From Arctopsyche grandis (Eukaryota; Arthropoda; Insecta; Trichoptera; Hydropsychidae), in the NCBI RefSeq assembly GCF_051622035.1, contig NC_135366.1:6789001-6853000 (forward strand): 64,000 nt of DNA. The letters run 5' to 3'. Shown here one piece after another: positions 33,147 through 43,209 of this stretch (position 1 is its first letter; the number at the start of each line of letters is the position of its first letter). Position numbers and translations under genes: made by a program. The notes under the pieces are model-generated. The model searched no databases and was not told where the DNA came from. It saw only the letters and a program-made list of their open reading frames with translations.

Positions 33147-36100
33147 ATGAGTTTCAGTCAAATAACTATCCTATTAGTGACGCTGACGTGTACTTTAGCC
33201 GTTCTGGAAACTTCGGCCTGTGCAGGTTGCGTCCAGCTCACCGAATACACCTTCGACAAGCTGATCTCCAAGTTCGATGTCACCGTTGTCAAATTCGACG
33301 TGGCCTTCCCCTATGGAGAAAAGCATGAATCCTACTCCGAGCTGGCCAAAGATGCCAAGCCCATAGACCAATTGCTGTTTGCCGAAGTTTGCATCAAAGA
33401 CTATGGGGAGAGGGACAACGAAGAGCTGGCTAAAAGGTTCGGTGTTAAAAAAGATGATTATCCCGTTGTTAAAATGTTCTTAAAGGGGAAAAAAGAGCCA
33501 GTTACATTTCCCAAAGAGAAGGAATTCAATGCCGATAATCTCAGAATATTCGTCAAGGAAAAATCAGGCGTTCATCTCAGCCTTCCAGGATGTTTACCAC
33601 AATTTGACAACATAGCTTTGAAATTCATGAAAGCTAAAGCGGATCAGAGGAAGTCTTATTTGAGTAAAGCTGAAAAAGGAGTCGCTGCATTGGATGAATC
33701 GGTACGTATAATTCAAAATGTATTAAGAAAAGCCTTATCATTGTATATTTGCTTCAAACTGGAACACCAACAAATTTTGTTCGGTGATAAAAGAACGACA
33801 GAGTTATTACTATATGCAGACAGAATTTATGGTTCTGATAGATTAACATTTTATGTCTGTATTGAATTGCATAAAAAATACTATTGTATTGTAAATTTGC
33901 TAATTAAAATTAGTCTCCGTTATGAAAATTTACTTTATACAATTTTTGTTTTAATTTATTACTATATGTATTTGTTTAGAGCTCAAAAATCAGGCCCTAT
34001 TGACAATCATATATTAATTAAGGCTTCAGTTTAGGCTATTTTCGGATATAATGAGTTATTCCATTACTGATTTGGGCTCGGATATTATCGTGATGATCAA
34101 ATTTTTTTTAGATGGTTTTGTTTGTTAATGATTGTTGTGAATTAAAAGGTAGTTAAACGCATACACAGAATCGTACAGCACGGCATGCCTAGGTAGACTC
34201 CAGCTGTGATGGGCGTATCCTCATGTCATTGTTAATTCGTACAATTTTATTATTTCGACAAGTTTCTCTTACATATTACAAATTTGGGAATCACCGTTAT
34301 CGATCACTGTCAAACCTATGTCAATACAAGGATAAAATATCACCGAAAACACTCTAGGGGGTGAGTTTTGGCTTGCATAAATCAGGCGTGCTAGCGTTTT
34401 TTTTTTTACATAAGCAAAATTATCTTTTTTAGGTTTCAGCCTCTCCCTTAATTTTTTTTAAACAATTAACTTTATAAAAGGTATATGTTGAAGAAACAAA
34501 CCGCGCAAAATAGCAAAGTTTCAAAACGATCGGAAGACTAGGAATTTTAGCTCAATCGTTTGCGAAGTGAAACATAGAAAAGCCTAGTGAAAAAAATTAA
34601 AATTAAACTTACAAATTTTTATTCAAAATAAGCAGGTTTCATGTTCAATATATAATATATAATATTAATAAAAATTAATTGAAGAATCCTTTCGGCTGAC
34701 ATTTGAATCTTCATTTGAATATTATTGGTTAAGATATTTTATTTCGTGAAGTAAATCCATTCCTGATATAATATGTACAAATGTACATATATTTCGTTTA
34801 ACGTCATGTAGTATTTTATGAAAATACAATTCCAAGTAACCATTTGTTCCGATGACAGTCTATTGGGTGCTACTTTAGTATGCGATCTACCTTAGCATGC
34901 GATCTACCTTTGAATCGCAGTCGACTATTTTTTTTTTATTTGTATCGTAGCAAAGACCTGTTTATTATAATATATGTTTTTTTCTGCCGCCCCATAATGT
35001 CGTCGAAGCAAAATATCGCCAGCAACGATGAAAATACCGACCCTTACATCCTAATCTTAAATGAATAGAGCCAACACTAACTTAACCTAACCTAACCTGA
35101 CCCTTAAATAATTAGGTGTTTCCTGCTAAGATATAAATATATTTTTTTTAAGTTTTATTTCATCAATATTTTAACAAAAAAAAACATCTTAGCAGCAAAC
35201 ACATTTATTTAAGGGTCAGGTTAGGTTAGGTTAAGTTAGGGTTGGTCCTATTCATTTAAGATTAGGTTGTTAGGGTTGGTATTATTCAAGAATAGAGGGG
35301 CCCTTACGAATAAATAATTGTTGTCAATTTTACGCGGTACGTCTCTATAAATACGCTACACCGCATGGAATACAATCGGATCAATTTACTTATAAAAATG
35401 TATCCCATGTTGTTTATTGTGTGTTTTTTAATATATTGTGCAATTTTTACCGATGCTTGCCCATCTTGCGAGTAATATAAACAAACAGAGAAGTTTTTAT
35501 CGGACATATATCGAACACCAAGCGTCAAATACGACTGATGCTTAAATTATTTAGGATTGTCTGTGGACAACCGTCACTTGACAACAATACAACATATAAA
35601 GCCACCTCTATAATATTACATTTCTCTGGTGAGACCGCATATTAAAGAAAAAAGGTGAAGGTAGATCGCATACTTAAGTAGATGTGATGGTAGACCGCAT
35701 ACTAAAGTGGCACCGTCTATTGTTTGACAAGTTTTATTCGTGAATCGTTGATATTTGACAGTTGACTTCCTGCGTTCCTCGTAAATTATAATATTTTTTA
35801 TTGTATAACTCTAATATATTGAGTCAAAGTGTCAGTATTGTTACTTTGAGTAAGCCTGAGCTGAGCCCCTTAGTTATGGCGCCCCTTTGAGCCGACCCTG
35901 GCTGCATACCATGTGAACCGGAACCATACACTGCACGTTTAAAACCAAATGTATGTTTATCTTTTTAGAAAAAATCAACTGGTAAAACCTATCAACTCAT
36001 AATGCAGAAGGTTCTGGAAAAAGGCGATACGTTTATCGCTTCTGAAAATGAACGAGTCAAGAAACTGTTGGACGGAAAACTATCGGTCGAGAAGAAGAAA

Positions 36101-36181
36101 GAGTTGAATACTAAGTTAAATATATTGTTGAGCTTCAGCGAAAAACCAGCCGCTGAAAAGAAGAAAAAAGATGAATTTTGA
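33147..36181 (+). CDS. wind: Windbeutel / ERp29, ER-resident chaperone
   Basis: Two coding exons, 33147-33701 and 35969-36181, joined in phase 0 (GTACGT donor, TTTTTAG acceptor), give 255 residues; the fly protein is of similar size. Residues 1-24 form a signal peptide. CAGC (25-28) sits where fly Wind has CTGC, at the start of a thioredoxin-like b-type domain (about 25-145: VVKFDVAFPYGEKHE, DYGERDNEELAKRF, YPVVKMFLKG). A helical D domain follows (about 150-250). The C-terminus is KKDEF, a variant of the KDEL/KEEL retrieval signal. In Drosophila, Wind is required for ER exit of the sulfotransferase-like protein Pipe and so for dorsal-ventral patterning; ERp29 in general helps folding and secretion. 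The gene is convergent with RanBP1. The intron (33702-35968) is filled with nested mobile elements. Confidence 0.95.
34150..34320 (-). repeat. dispersed repeat, copy 2
   Basis: The reverse complement matches 5788-5920: AGTCTACC..., CAGCTGTGATGGGCG and GGGAATCACCGTTATCGATC blocks in the same order. Inside the windbeutel intron. Confidence 0.5.
35050..35266. repeat. foldback with (TTAGG) repeats in both arms
   Basis: The left arm (from CCTAATCTTAAATGAATAG) and right arm (to CTATTCATTTAAGATTAGG) are inverted repeats of about 80 bases. Each holds CTTAACCTAACCTAACCTGA or its complement, i.e. two to three TTAGG units, the insect telomere repeat. Too short to be a telomeric relic. Confidence 0.7.
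35289..35629 (-). mobile_element. CCAGAGAAATGTAATA element, copy 2
   Basis: An inverted copy of the element at 28091-28454. The end at 35629 is intact (ATATTACATTTCTCTGG); the other end is lost at about 35289, where similarity stops after AATAGAGGGGCCC. Probably truncated before or by rearrangement of the surrounding element. Confidence 0.6.
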
Positions 36182-36297
36182 ATGTAATATAATTCAAATG
36201 TGATATTTTATTTCACGTGTTTTGTAGTTTTGTTTCACCGTTTTTTCTATTGATGAAAGGAAAACTTAATTATAGGCAATCAAATGTGTTCAAAGTG

Positions 36298-36303
36298 AAT
36301 AAA
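36298..36303 (+). terminator. polyadenylation signal of windbeutel
   Basis: AATAAA lies 117 bases after the windbeutel stop, with T/GT-rich sequence downstream. It is the first canonical signal in the 3' flank. Confidence 0.6.
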
Positions 36304-37730
36304 TATTTTTCTAATATGTATTTCAAATGCAACACGATTGAACGGAATGTGTGAAATCTGGTCGAGACTCATCTCGATTATCATATTTAAAAAAAAAATT
36401 AGGTTAGCTAATTTTTGTACAGAAAAGTTATTCGTTCACAAATAGTATAATAATGTATTGGATATATTCATATCTTTATCAGTAAAAAAATAATTGTTTT
36501 CTATGCATAAATCATGTACTCGTTTCAATCTGATTTAAAAATGTATTACGTATAGTTAGTTTATTCTTTCTGAATTGGCATAATTTAGATTGTAGCGGTT
36601 CTGATTTGATGTTGTGATATAATAAATAAATTTCCACATATCCGATATATAGCAGAAAGATTGTTGTAAACACACGGCTTTGTGTAAATGTTGTGTCCAT
36701 CATTATTTTTGTGATGAATGCATTAATGTTGATGCATTTGTGATGCAAATAATGCACGAAAAAAAAATAGTCAATTTTGTGCATTAATTAATTGTAAATT
36801 AAATAAACCGTTGAGCATTGTGTCCACCCAACAATGCTCATAAATACTATACTTAATGTATTTACATAATACATTCCATTTACTGAATTTTGTACAATTT
36901 TTTTTTAATGTTGAATAATATTTTGTTTGGAGTGTGATATTTATATTTTGATGTATAAAAAAGTAAGATTCATAAAAAATAAATTATATTAAACAATTTA
37001 CTCATTCCAATGCATATTCATTCAAGTGCAAAATTTGTTAATTTAATATATGTATGCAGTTATTATATTGTGCAACGAATTTCCACATTTTATTTTGCCA
37101 TGATGCCATCATGGGTTTTTCCCCTGAACGACACTTATTGTATTAACCTATGAAGGACGGAGTGTCGAGATCGAACGAGTGTCCCGAACCGGGATCGAGT
37201 AAGATCCCAGTATTTTTTAATCAAAATACAGCTTTTCTCAATACAAATGGGTTCAATATATATCTTATTAATCATTTTATACATCAACATAAAAAGTTTT
37301 AGTCCTATAGCATGTTTTTGACTATTTTTGTATTAAAAAATAACGACAAGCATCAACATGAAAACGCACATAGGTAAGGCCAACAGGCGACTGCATGACT
37401 CGATAACCACGCGCCAAAAGCGATGAAAATATAGCTGTTTTTTTTTCTCGCATTGATTCATCGATCAACAAGAACAGTCAAAAACATGATTTATCGCTAC
37501 CGCCTTTAAATCTTGCTTTAGAACGTAGAAATGTATAAATGTATTTTTTTACGATGTACCCCTTTTCTAAATCATACAAAATCTATTAAAATAAATTTCT
37601 TGTAGTTCATTCTAAGAATACAATAAATATAGAGTGTATAGCTTTGAAAACCACATAGTTATTACGAAAAACGTAAAAAATGGGGCACTTGCATACCCCA
37701 CTTCAGTGAAGGAGGGTTAAACATTTATAT
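36304..37730. other. gene-free spacer between windbeutel and RanBP1
   Basis: AT-rich. The ORF at 36512-36784 (minus, 90 codons) has no domain. A block near 37130-37210 (CCCGAACCGGGATCGAGTAA) has a short inverted element but no recognisable ends. Confidence 0.4.
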
Positions 37731-37734
37731 ATTT

Positions 37735-37990
37735 GAAATCGTATTCAAATAGTGGTGACAAATAGTAATGGTTTTGACAAGGAACCGGTTTCGACAATGA
37801 AATCAGATAAATTGGCAAACTCTTATAGGAAACGATCAACTTGGGAGTCACAAATATCCAAGTCTGACCAGCAGCACTGCAGAAATACTCTTGAATAAAA
37901 TGCTTTCAAACGAGGTTAACCCAGGGCTTAAACCCGAGAACCTCTTGGTGGCTGGCATTAACGCAACCACTGAGCTATATTGCTGACTAA
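37735..37990 (-). repeat. tRNA-derived SINE
   Basis: The minus strand shows the tRNA-like head (CAGCAATATAGCTCAGTGGT, a clear A box; B-box region GGGTTTAAGCCCTGGG mutated) and the full SINE body ending in CACCACTATTTGAATACGAT. Near full length. Confidence 0.75.
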
Positions 37991-38605
37991 AAAGATTTAT
38001 ATTTAATAATTCATACTATTGTGTTCAATTTGGTAAATACATGCATATTGCAATTGAGATTAAAAAGCATAAACTGCAGTATAAGATTTTAAGGTTTTAG
38101 CTTTTGCTTTTGGATTCAGAAGGATCTAAAAAAACGATTGTAGCTAAAATTTCATTGTTTATTTTCACGAAATATGTCAAATTTTCACATATTTATACAA
38201 AAATATTATAGTAAGGCACTTTCTTTTATCCTATAAAATTTAGATCACATCGAGTATTAAAAATATATTTAAAAAGATCATTTAAAAAAATAATTATATA
38301 AAATTTTAATTTGAAGTAAATATTTATCATTTATGAAGTATCCAACTAGTAGCATGTGAAAGGTTTAATAAAAAAATATCGCACGATAATACTTCAGGAA
38401 TTGAAGACAATATGTAAAATTTTATTGATGGAAGTAATTTGTCACAGACAAGTAAATAAGAAATATACATATTAGCTAAAAATATAATCGAAAATGCAAT
38501 AATTGTAAAATTATGTACACTATGACCCGAGTTTCATTTCATTACGAAAATTAAAGTACAATTACAATCTAAACATTCGACGACCCGTTGAAAGATTTAA
38601 TAATA

Positions 38606-39951
38606 TCATTCCGTAGCTGCTGGAGTGTTCTCCAATTTGAGACCGGACAGTTGAAGTACCACTTCGTCCTTTTCTTCGGCGCTAGATTTTTCGTCGGTGT
38701 TGTCCAACGATTTCTGCTCGATTTGACTATCGCCGCTGTCCGAATTGGAGTCATCCGACGAGACCTCGTCGAAGCTTTTATCCTGAATCCGTTTAGCCTT
38801 CACAATTTCTAACGCTTCGACGAATTTACTCTTCCACAAGTTGGCATCTGTCGATGTTAAAAAAACACGTTTACATTCATTCTGTACGGAGATTTTGATT
38901 TGATTTGGACTTACTCTCAACGTTTCCAAATTTGATGGCTAGAAATTCTTGCTTGGCCGTCTCGTCGGCAAAGTCCCCGGGTGTCGTCCAGTTGAATGCA
39001 CGATCGGATCCGATGTGAGGGTTCAACTGTATGTCTTCGGTTATGAAGTGATTGGCGCACAGCTTCAGTGTCTTGTCGCGTCTCATTACGACACGTACCG
39101 TACCCCTTTCGCTGTGGTGCAATAGTTTTATGTCTCCGGTGCCTCTTTCCTGAGATGAATCTTACAGTATAGAAGGAATATATGAGATATATTTAATACG
39201 AGCCGAGTAGATTTTGAGACTGACTTTCCATTCGTGCTGTCCGGTGTCGAAGCGGTATAACCTCGCTCGTATTTTGCATAGTTCGACTTCTTCCTCCTCA
39301 TTTGTGGATATTGTGACGAGGGGTAGACTCACGATTGGCTCATAGTGTGGATCGTGTTCTCCGTTTTCACCGTCGCTTTCGCTCTTTACATATGTGCGAG
39401 TCTCCGTTTCTACCTGGATTGATTTAAAATGAATGTACATCAATGTGAAGTTGTAGTTGATGCTGATCTTCATTGGAAACATCAATACGATTTAGAATTG
39501 TACAAGTATAAGAATCACTTGTGTACAATATATGATTCAGGTACATTTAAATCTTCAATGATTTGATAGGAATATATTTATATAAAACAAAGGTATTGGG
39601 GGTTATTTTTACATACCTCTTATACAGTTCATTTATTTGAATTCAATAACAAAAGAATACACTGTGAAGTTCAAGCAAGGTAAATATATTATTAATTACA
39701 TCCAACAGGCAATAGAGAACGTATACGAATCAAAATAAATAGACAGTTGTGACCGGTGTAAAATGTTTGCAAAAATGCTTGTATAGAAATGGTTGTAAAC
39801 GTTATTGACAGTTGACGTAAAGTTTGTTGTTGAAATGCGCATTTCGCTCGTGAGGCTATGTGTACTTTTGTAGCTGGAGGGGTGGGGGGCGGCAGGTGTG
39901 TGGGGGCTCGAGGGGGCTCGGGGGCGCAGCCCCACCTACCTGGTCTGGCAT
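38606..39951 (-). CDS. RanBP1: Ran-specific binding protein RanBP1
   Basis: Four coding exons on the minus strand: 39940-39951 (MPDQ), 39225-39413, 38915-39149 and 38606-38847. Together they make 225 residues, all with GT-AG borders (donors GTAGGT, GTCAGT, GTAAGT). The Ran-binding domain spans about residues 25-150: [20 protein letters not shown]...[27 protein letters not shown] (89-101), [17 protein letters not shown] and FLAIKF. RanBP1 binds RanGTP, helps RanGAP stimulate GTP hydrolysis and releases export complexes in the cytoplasm. The C-terminal 75 residues are acidic and end with a leucine-rich stretch (about 208-217, [10 protein letters not shown]) resembling the nuclear export signal of vertebrate RanBP1. 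The 4-codon first exon is the least certain part; its ATG lies in a CpG-rich promoter-like block. Confidence 0.93.
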
Positions 39952-40060
39952 TTTGGCGGGCGAGCGAGCAGCACGGACGCGTCGCAAATTCAAATCTGCT
40001 AACGGGCATTCGCGAACACTACTCGCGCTCTCGAACAATAATCAAACACTTCTTCTTTAT
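39840..40060 (-). promoter_or_regulatory. GC-rich promoter region of RanBP1
   Basis: Around the RanBP1 first exon, CpG and GC rise sharply against the AT-rich surroundings (GGGCGAGCGAGCAGCACGGA, CTCGCGCTCTCGAAC). No TATA box is seen, which suits a housekeeping promoter. A G-rich run (39876-39930) lies in the start of intron 1. Confidence 0.45.
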
Positions 40061-40343
40061 CGTGGCGGCGTGCGTTCACGAACTTTTCGTGTGTGAATAC
40101 TCACCTATCAATACACGCTGTGAATATTCATGTGTGTATTTAACTTTTTTAGACGACTGTTGCTGTGTAAATTAAGATTATGATTATCGCACGTATATGA
40201 AGTGAGCAGGTACTTTGTATAAAAACATGCAGTTATTTTTGTTATATATTTTAACTGTTAAACGACACTGGGGAGTGTGGCTTAAATTATAAACAATTCC
40301 TTCTACAGCTACGGAAGATGGTAACGATATTTCAGACACCTAA

Positions 40344-41612
40344 AGATCTGTTCATACCTAACCAGCACGACCCGTATCCTGCAGGTGTCATGCAAGTGTG
40401 GATAGTATTCTTTGGTACATTCTATATGGATTCGAATGGAGTATGAATACGTCCATATAATGTACCTGTGGCGGCTCGCTTATACGACATGGTCGAGTTT
40501 GGTTGCCTTCCTGCGAGTGGGGACCAACCCGGCTGGGTTCGGAGAGCTGCTACTCACTCTGTCTTCAGCTGTCATATAATAAACACGTGCATTAACATGC
40601 CAGTCGTCTCATTCGTTCATCCTCCATACTGGTGACCCCCGACATCGAGCCACGCAGCCTCGATCAATTTCAACATGCCGCTCATCCCTGCCTCGCCGAG
40701 CCAGGCGGGGAAGCTACCCGCCGCGCCCCCATCGCCATCAACAGAGCGCGTCGCGGCCCGCGGGTGACAATAAACGAGCAGACACGGCTACCTACCTACC
40801 GACGTCCAGCCACAACGTCGATGACAGGTGCTTAAAAAAATGGGGGAGCGAATGAGACGACGATCTTGACAGCTGGATGTGGAGTCATGCGCGATCCACT
40901 ACACATAGAACGGTCATCCAGCACCACAAGACATACACCACCTCAGCACCATCATCATCATCATCAAGGCCCCGTCCGTCCCCACGAGCGTCGTCACGCC
41001 GAGACGGGCGGTAGCGCTACAACACCTCCACGAGCCACAACGACTCACAGTCCAGCTCGGAGTATCATCAACCACATCGATGCCCCTGCCGCCCCCGCCG
41101 CCCCACCAACCGACATCAGCCTCGGAAGAGCGGCACCGCCGCAGCATCGCATCGCGCGACCATCGGACCAGCCACCGTCCTGCTCGCGACGTCACCGCCC
41201 TCGAATCTACCGACCATTCAGGGCGGTACACCTATGTACACAGCGGATGACCCACGTCAACAATTTTTTTTCTCCCCACGTAATATTTTTTTCTCTTTGT
41301 GTAACAATAATTTTTTTCTTTTGGTAAAATTTGTTTCTTTGTAATTTTGGTATCGCTGATGCTGGGGGGGGAGTGATGTGGCGGCTCGCTTATACGACAT
41401 GGTCGAGTTTGGTTGCCTTCCTGCGAGTGGGGACCAACCCGGCTGGGTTCGGAGAGCTGCTACTCACTCTGTCTTCAGCTGTCATATAATAAACACGTGC
41501 ATTAACATGCCAGTCGTCTCATTCGTTCATCCTCCATATACCAAAGAATACTATCTGCACTTGCATGACACCTGCAGGATACGGGTCGTGCTGGATAGGT
41601 ATGAACAGACCT
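40344..41612. mobile_element. palindromic Harbinger-type MITE split by an LTR element
   Basis: The left half (40344-40466) starts AGATCTGTTCATACCTAACC and the right half (41543-41612) ends GGATAGGTATGAACAGACC. The halves are inverted repeats over the segment CAGCACGACCCGTATCCTGC ... ATAGTATTCTTTGGTACATT. TAA/TTA-type bases flank it. The LTR element 40467-41538 is inserted in the palindrome. The paralogue at 42729-43207 shows the uninterrupted form. Confidence 0.75.
40467..41538 (+). mobile_element. short non-autonomous LTR retrotransposon (TRIM-like), tRNA-Trp primed
   Basis: Two LTRs of 162 bp (40467-40628 and 41377-41538, TGTGGCGGCTCGC ... ATCCTCCATA) read as identical. They are flanked by a perfect 4-bp target duplication TACC (40463-40466, 41539-41542). 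Right after the 5' LTR comes TGGTGACCCCCGACAT, close to the 3' end complement of tRNA-Trp (TGGTGACCCCGACGT), the primer type of CsRn1-like Ty3/gypsy elements. A G-rich polypurine tract (GCTGGGGGGGGAGTGA) precedes the 3' LTR. The 748-bp interior is GC-rich with no gag or pol domain, so it would depend on a partner element. Identical LTRs mean a recent insertion. Confidence 0.88.
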
Positions 41613-41752
41613 TTATCGGGAACAAATATAAATAAATTCATTCTTTCTTAAGGTCCACAGACGAACAACTTGGTTGGTCAACATTGTTTCATTTTACCAG
41701 TACGGTATTTGTCTAGACCAGTGCTACTCAAACTATGATTCGCGGCCCATTA

Positions 41753-42570
41753 GGGTATGTTCATACCTAGTCAACACGTACCGACTTCAGCAGGTATCCG
41801 GCCGTACGAAAAGTATTCTTTGGTACATTTTGTATGGGTATATTCATACCAACCGTCACGTTTACGCCACGGCAGGCTTACAGCAGTACCCGACATTTCC
41901 TGTTCATACCTTACAGCAACATCCGTAAACGTATCGTATTCGTTTTTTTGGCCATAGTAGAAATATACACGCGAATTACGTGCCATGAGTCTGCCGCTTT
42001 GCTGTTTTGGACCAATTATCGATAGTGACAATTGACAGCTGTTCAATCTTTCGACATGGTTTTGGCGCAAATATTTAAAAAAAAAATAATTTTTTACGGA
42101 AATATTTAAAAAAAATTTGTCTATCATCCACAAGCTCCTTATACAGTATCCAAAACTCTCCTTCGGTTTTTCTATTTTTTAACATGGGATGCACATCAAA
42201 ACGCCTCTGTGCTTTTTTATTGCCTTCTTGAGCTTCTTCTTTCAACAACAGCGCGATTATACATAATTTTTCGTTCGATAAACGTCGAAACATTTTTGCT
42301 GACTTGTATTCTGACGCGTAGCTACGAATGCACGTGTATGCATTCATATTGCAAGTACTCGACAATTCGACGTAAGCAATATTGCGCCGTATCGTCATGG
42401 CCTCTAATGTATAAGTAAGCCGATTTTGCCTTGCACTCGGCCAAATTGCTGTAAACGTGACGTGACCGCGACGTGTAGGTAGATATGAATAGAAATGTAA
42501 TAAAATGACATATTTGAAACGGAGTCGTGCAGTGCTGAAGCCGTGCAGTGCTGTTAAGTATGAACAGACC
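41753..42570 (-). mobile_element. PIF/Harbinger element, internally deleted, with transposase N-terminus
   Basis: The ends GGGTATGTTCATACCTAGTC and CTTAAGTATGAACAGACC are inverted repeats flanked by TTA on both sides (41750-41752, 42571-42573), typical of PIF/Harbinger. The minus strand still holds the first ~70 codons of a transposase. Related MITEs in this window are at 13475-13804, 16097-16490, 40344-41612 and 42729-43207. It is therefore a plausible relative of their source. Confidence 0.8.
42075..42293 (-). pseudogene. PIF/Harbinger transposase, N-terminal fragment
   Basis: From ATG at 42293 the frame reads MFRRLSNEKLCIIALLLKEE, then RRFDVHPMLKNRKTEGEFWI and LYKELVDDRQIFFKYFR. This is the typical start of Harbinger DDE transposases (WVHP.L..R...GEF..L..EL..D...F..YFR). 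The sequence then runs into A/T-rich DNA and a stop at 42075; the DDE catalytic region is deleted. The longer open frame upstream (to 42659) is not part of the protein. Confidence 0.7.
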
Positions 42571-42728
42571 TTAAAGAGCGGACCCAGAGCGCGCTGTTCA
42601 TTATTCACATGTTGTAAATGCATTGTTAAAGGTTTGCCGAACCTTTTTTTACAAATCATTTACAATAATGGAACAATAGACGGCGCGCTTCCGGTCCTAC
42701 CTCTAGTAACGATATTTCAGACACTTTA

Positions 42729-43207
42729 AGATCTGTTCATACCTATCCAGCACGACCCGTATCCTGCAGGTGTCATGCAAGTGCCGATAGTATTATTTGG
42801 TACATTCTATATGGACGCGCATGAATGCGTAAATGCGCATGCGCGAATGGAGTATGAATACGTCCATATAATGTACCAGAGAATACTATCCGCACTTGCA
42901 TGACACCTGCAGGATACGGGTCGTGCTGGATAGGTATGAACCATTGATGTATAATACACCAGATCCGCCCTCACGTCGTATACTGGTCTCCTTTTTGGCG
43001 CATGCAAAATACATGGCGCACGCACAGTTTCTCTCGGTAGGTAGGTAGGTAGGTACCGCTGCGTCGTAGGGAAAAAAAACATTTTTTTCCAACTTCCCCG
43101 CTAGTTAAACCCCCCGCACCCCTCAGTTAGTGAAGACAAGATCTCCGACCAAAATCACACGTCAGGGCCCATCTATGTGTATTATACATCAATGGTATGA
43201 ACAGACC
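42729..43207. mobile_element. palindromic Harbinger-type MITE with a nested element in its right end
   Basis: It starts AGATCTGTTCATACCTATCC and ends GGTATGAACAGACC; the two halves are inverted repeats around 42830-42850. It matches the MITE at 40344-41612 without the LTR element, but its right terminal repeat is interrupted by 42941-43195. The left flank shares about 19 bases (GTAACGATATTTCAGACAC) with the other copy's flank. Confidence 0.75.
42941..43195. mobile_element. small MITE nested in a Harbinger MITE
   Basis: The ends CCATTGATGTATAATACA and TGTATTATACATCAATGG are perfect inverted repeats. TATGAA repeats on both sides (42935-42940, 43196-43201), or GGTATGAA if the two terminal G/C bases count as target. 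255 bp, with an interior TAGGTAGGTAGGTAGG run. Superfamily uncertain. Confidence 0.75.
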
Positions 43208-43209
43208 TT

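Larger units (their letters stand above)
34866..35714. mobile_element. inverted-repeat element with perfect 8-bp target duplication, carrying two other elements
   Basis: GTCTATTG occurs at 34858-34865 and 35715-35722. The ends are GGTGCTACTTTAGTATGCGA on the left and TACTAAAGTGGCACC on the right; over 24 bases they differ at two positions as inverted repeats. The subterminal regions repeat the GTATGCGATCTACC motif several times. Inside sit a TTAGG-bearing palindrome (35050-35266) and a copy of the CCAGAGAAATGTAATA element (about 35289-35629). An 8-bp duplication with GG ends may point to hAT or Merlin; I cannot decide. No transposase remains. Confidence 0.75.

Noticed and set aside
40866-41327. 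153-codon ORF with His and Pro runs
   Set aside because: Lies in the GC-rich interior of the short LTR element; low complexity, no gag-like zinc knuckle or protease motif.
42294-42659. N-terminal extension of the Harbinger ORF
   Set aside because: It extends beyond the element's terminal repeat (42570) and lacks transposase similarity; true homology starts at the ATG at 42293.
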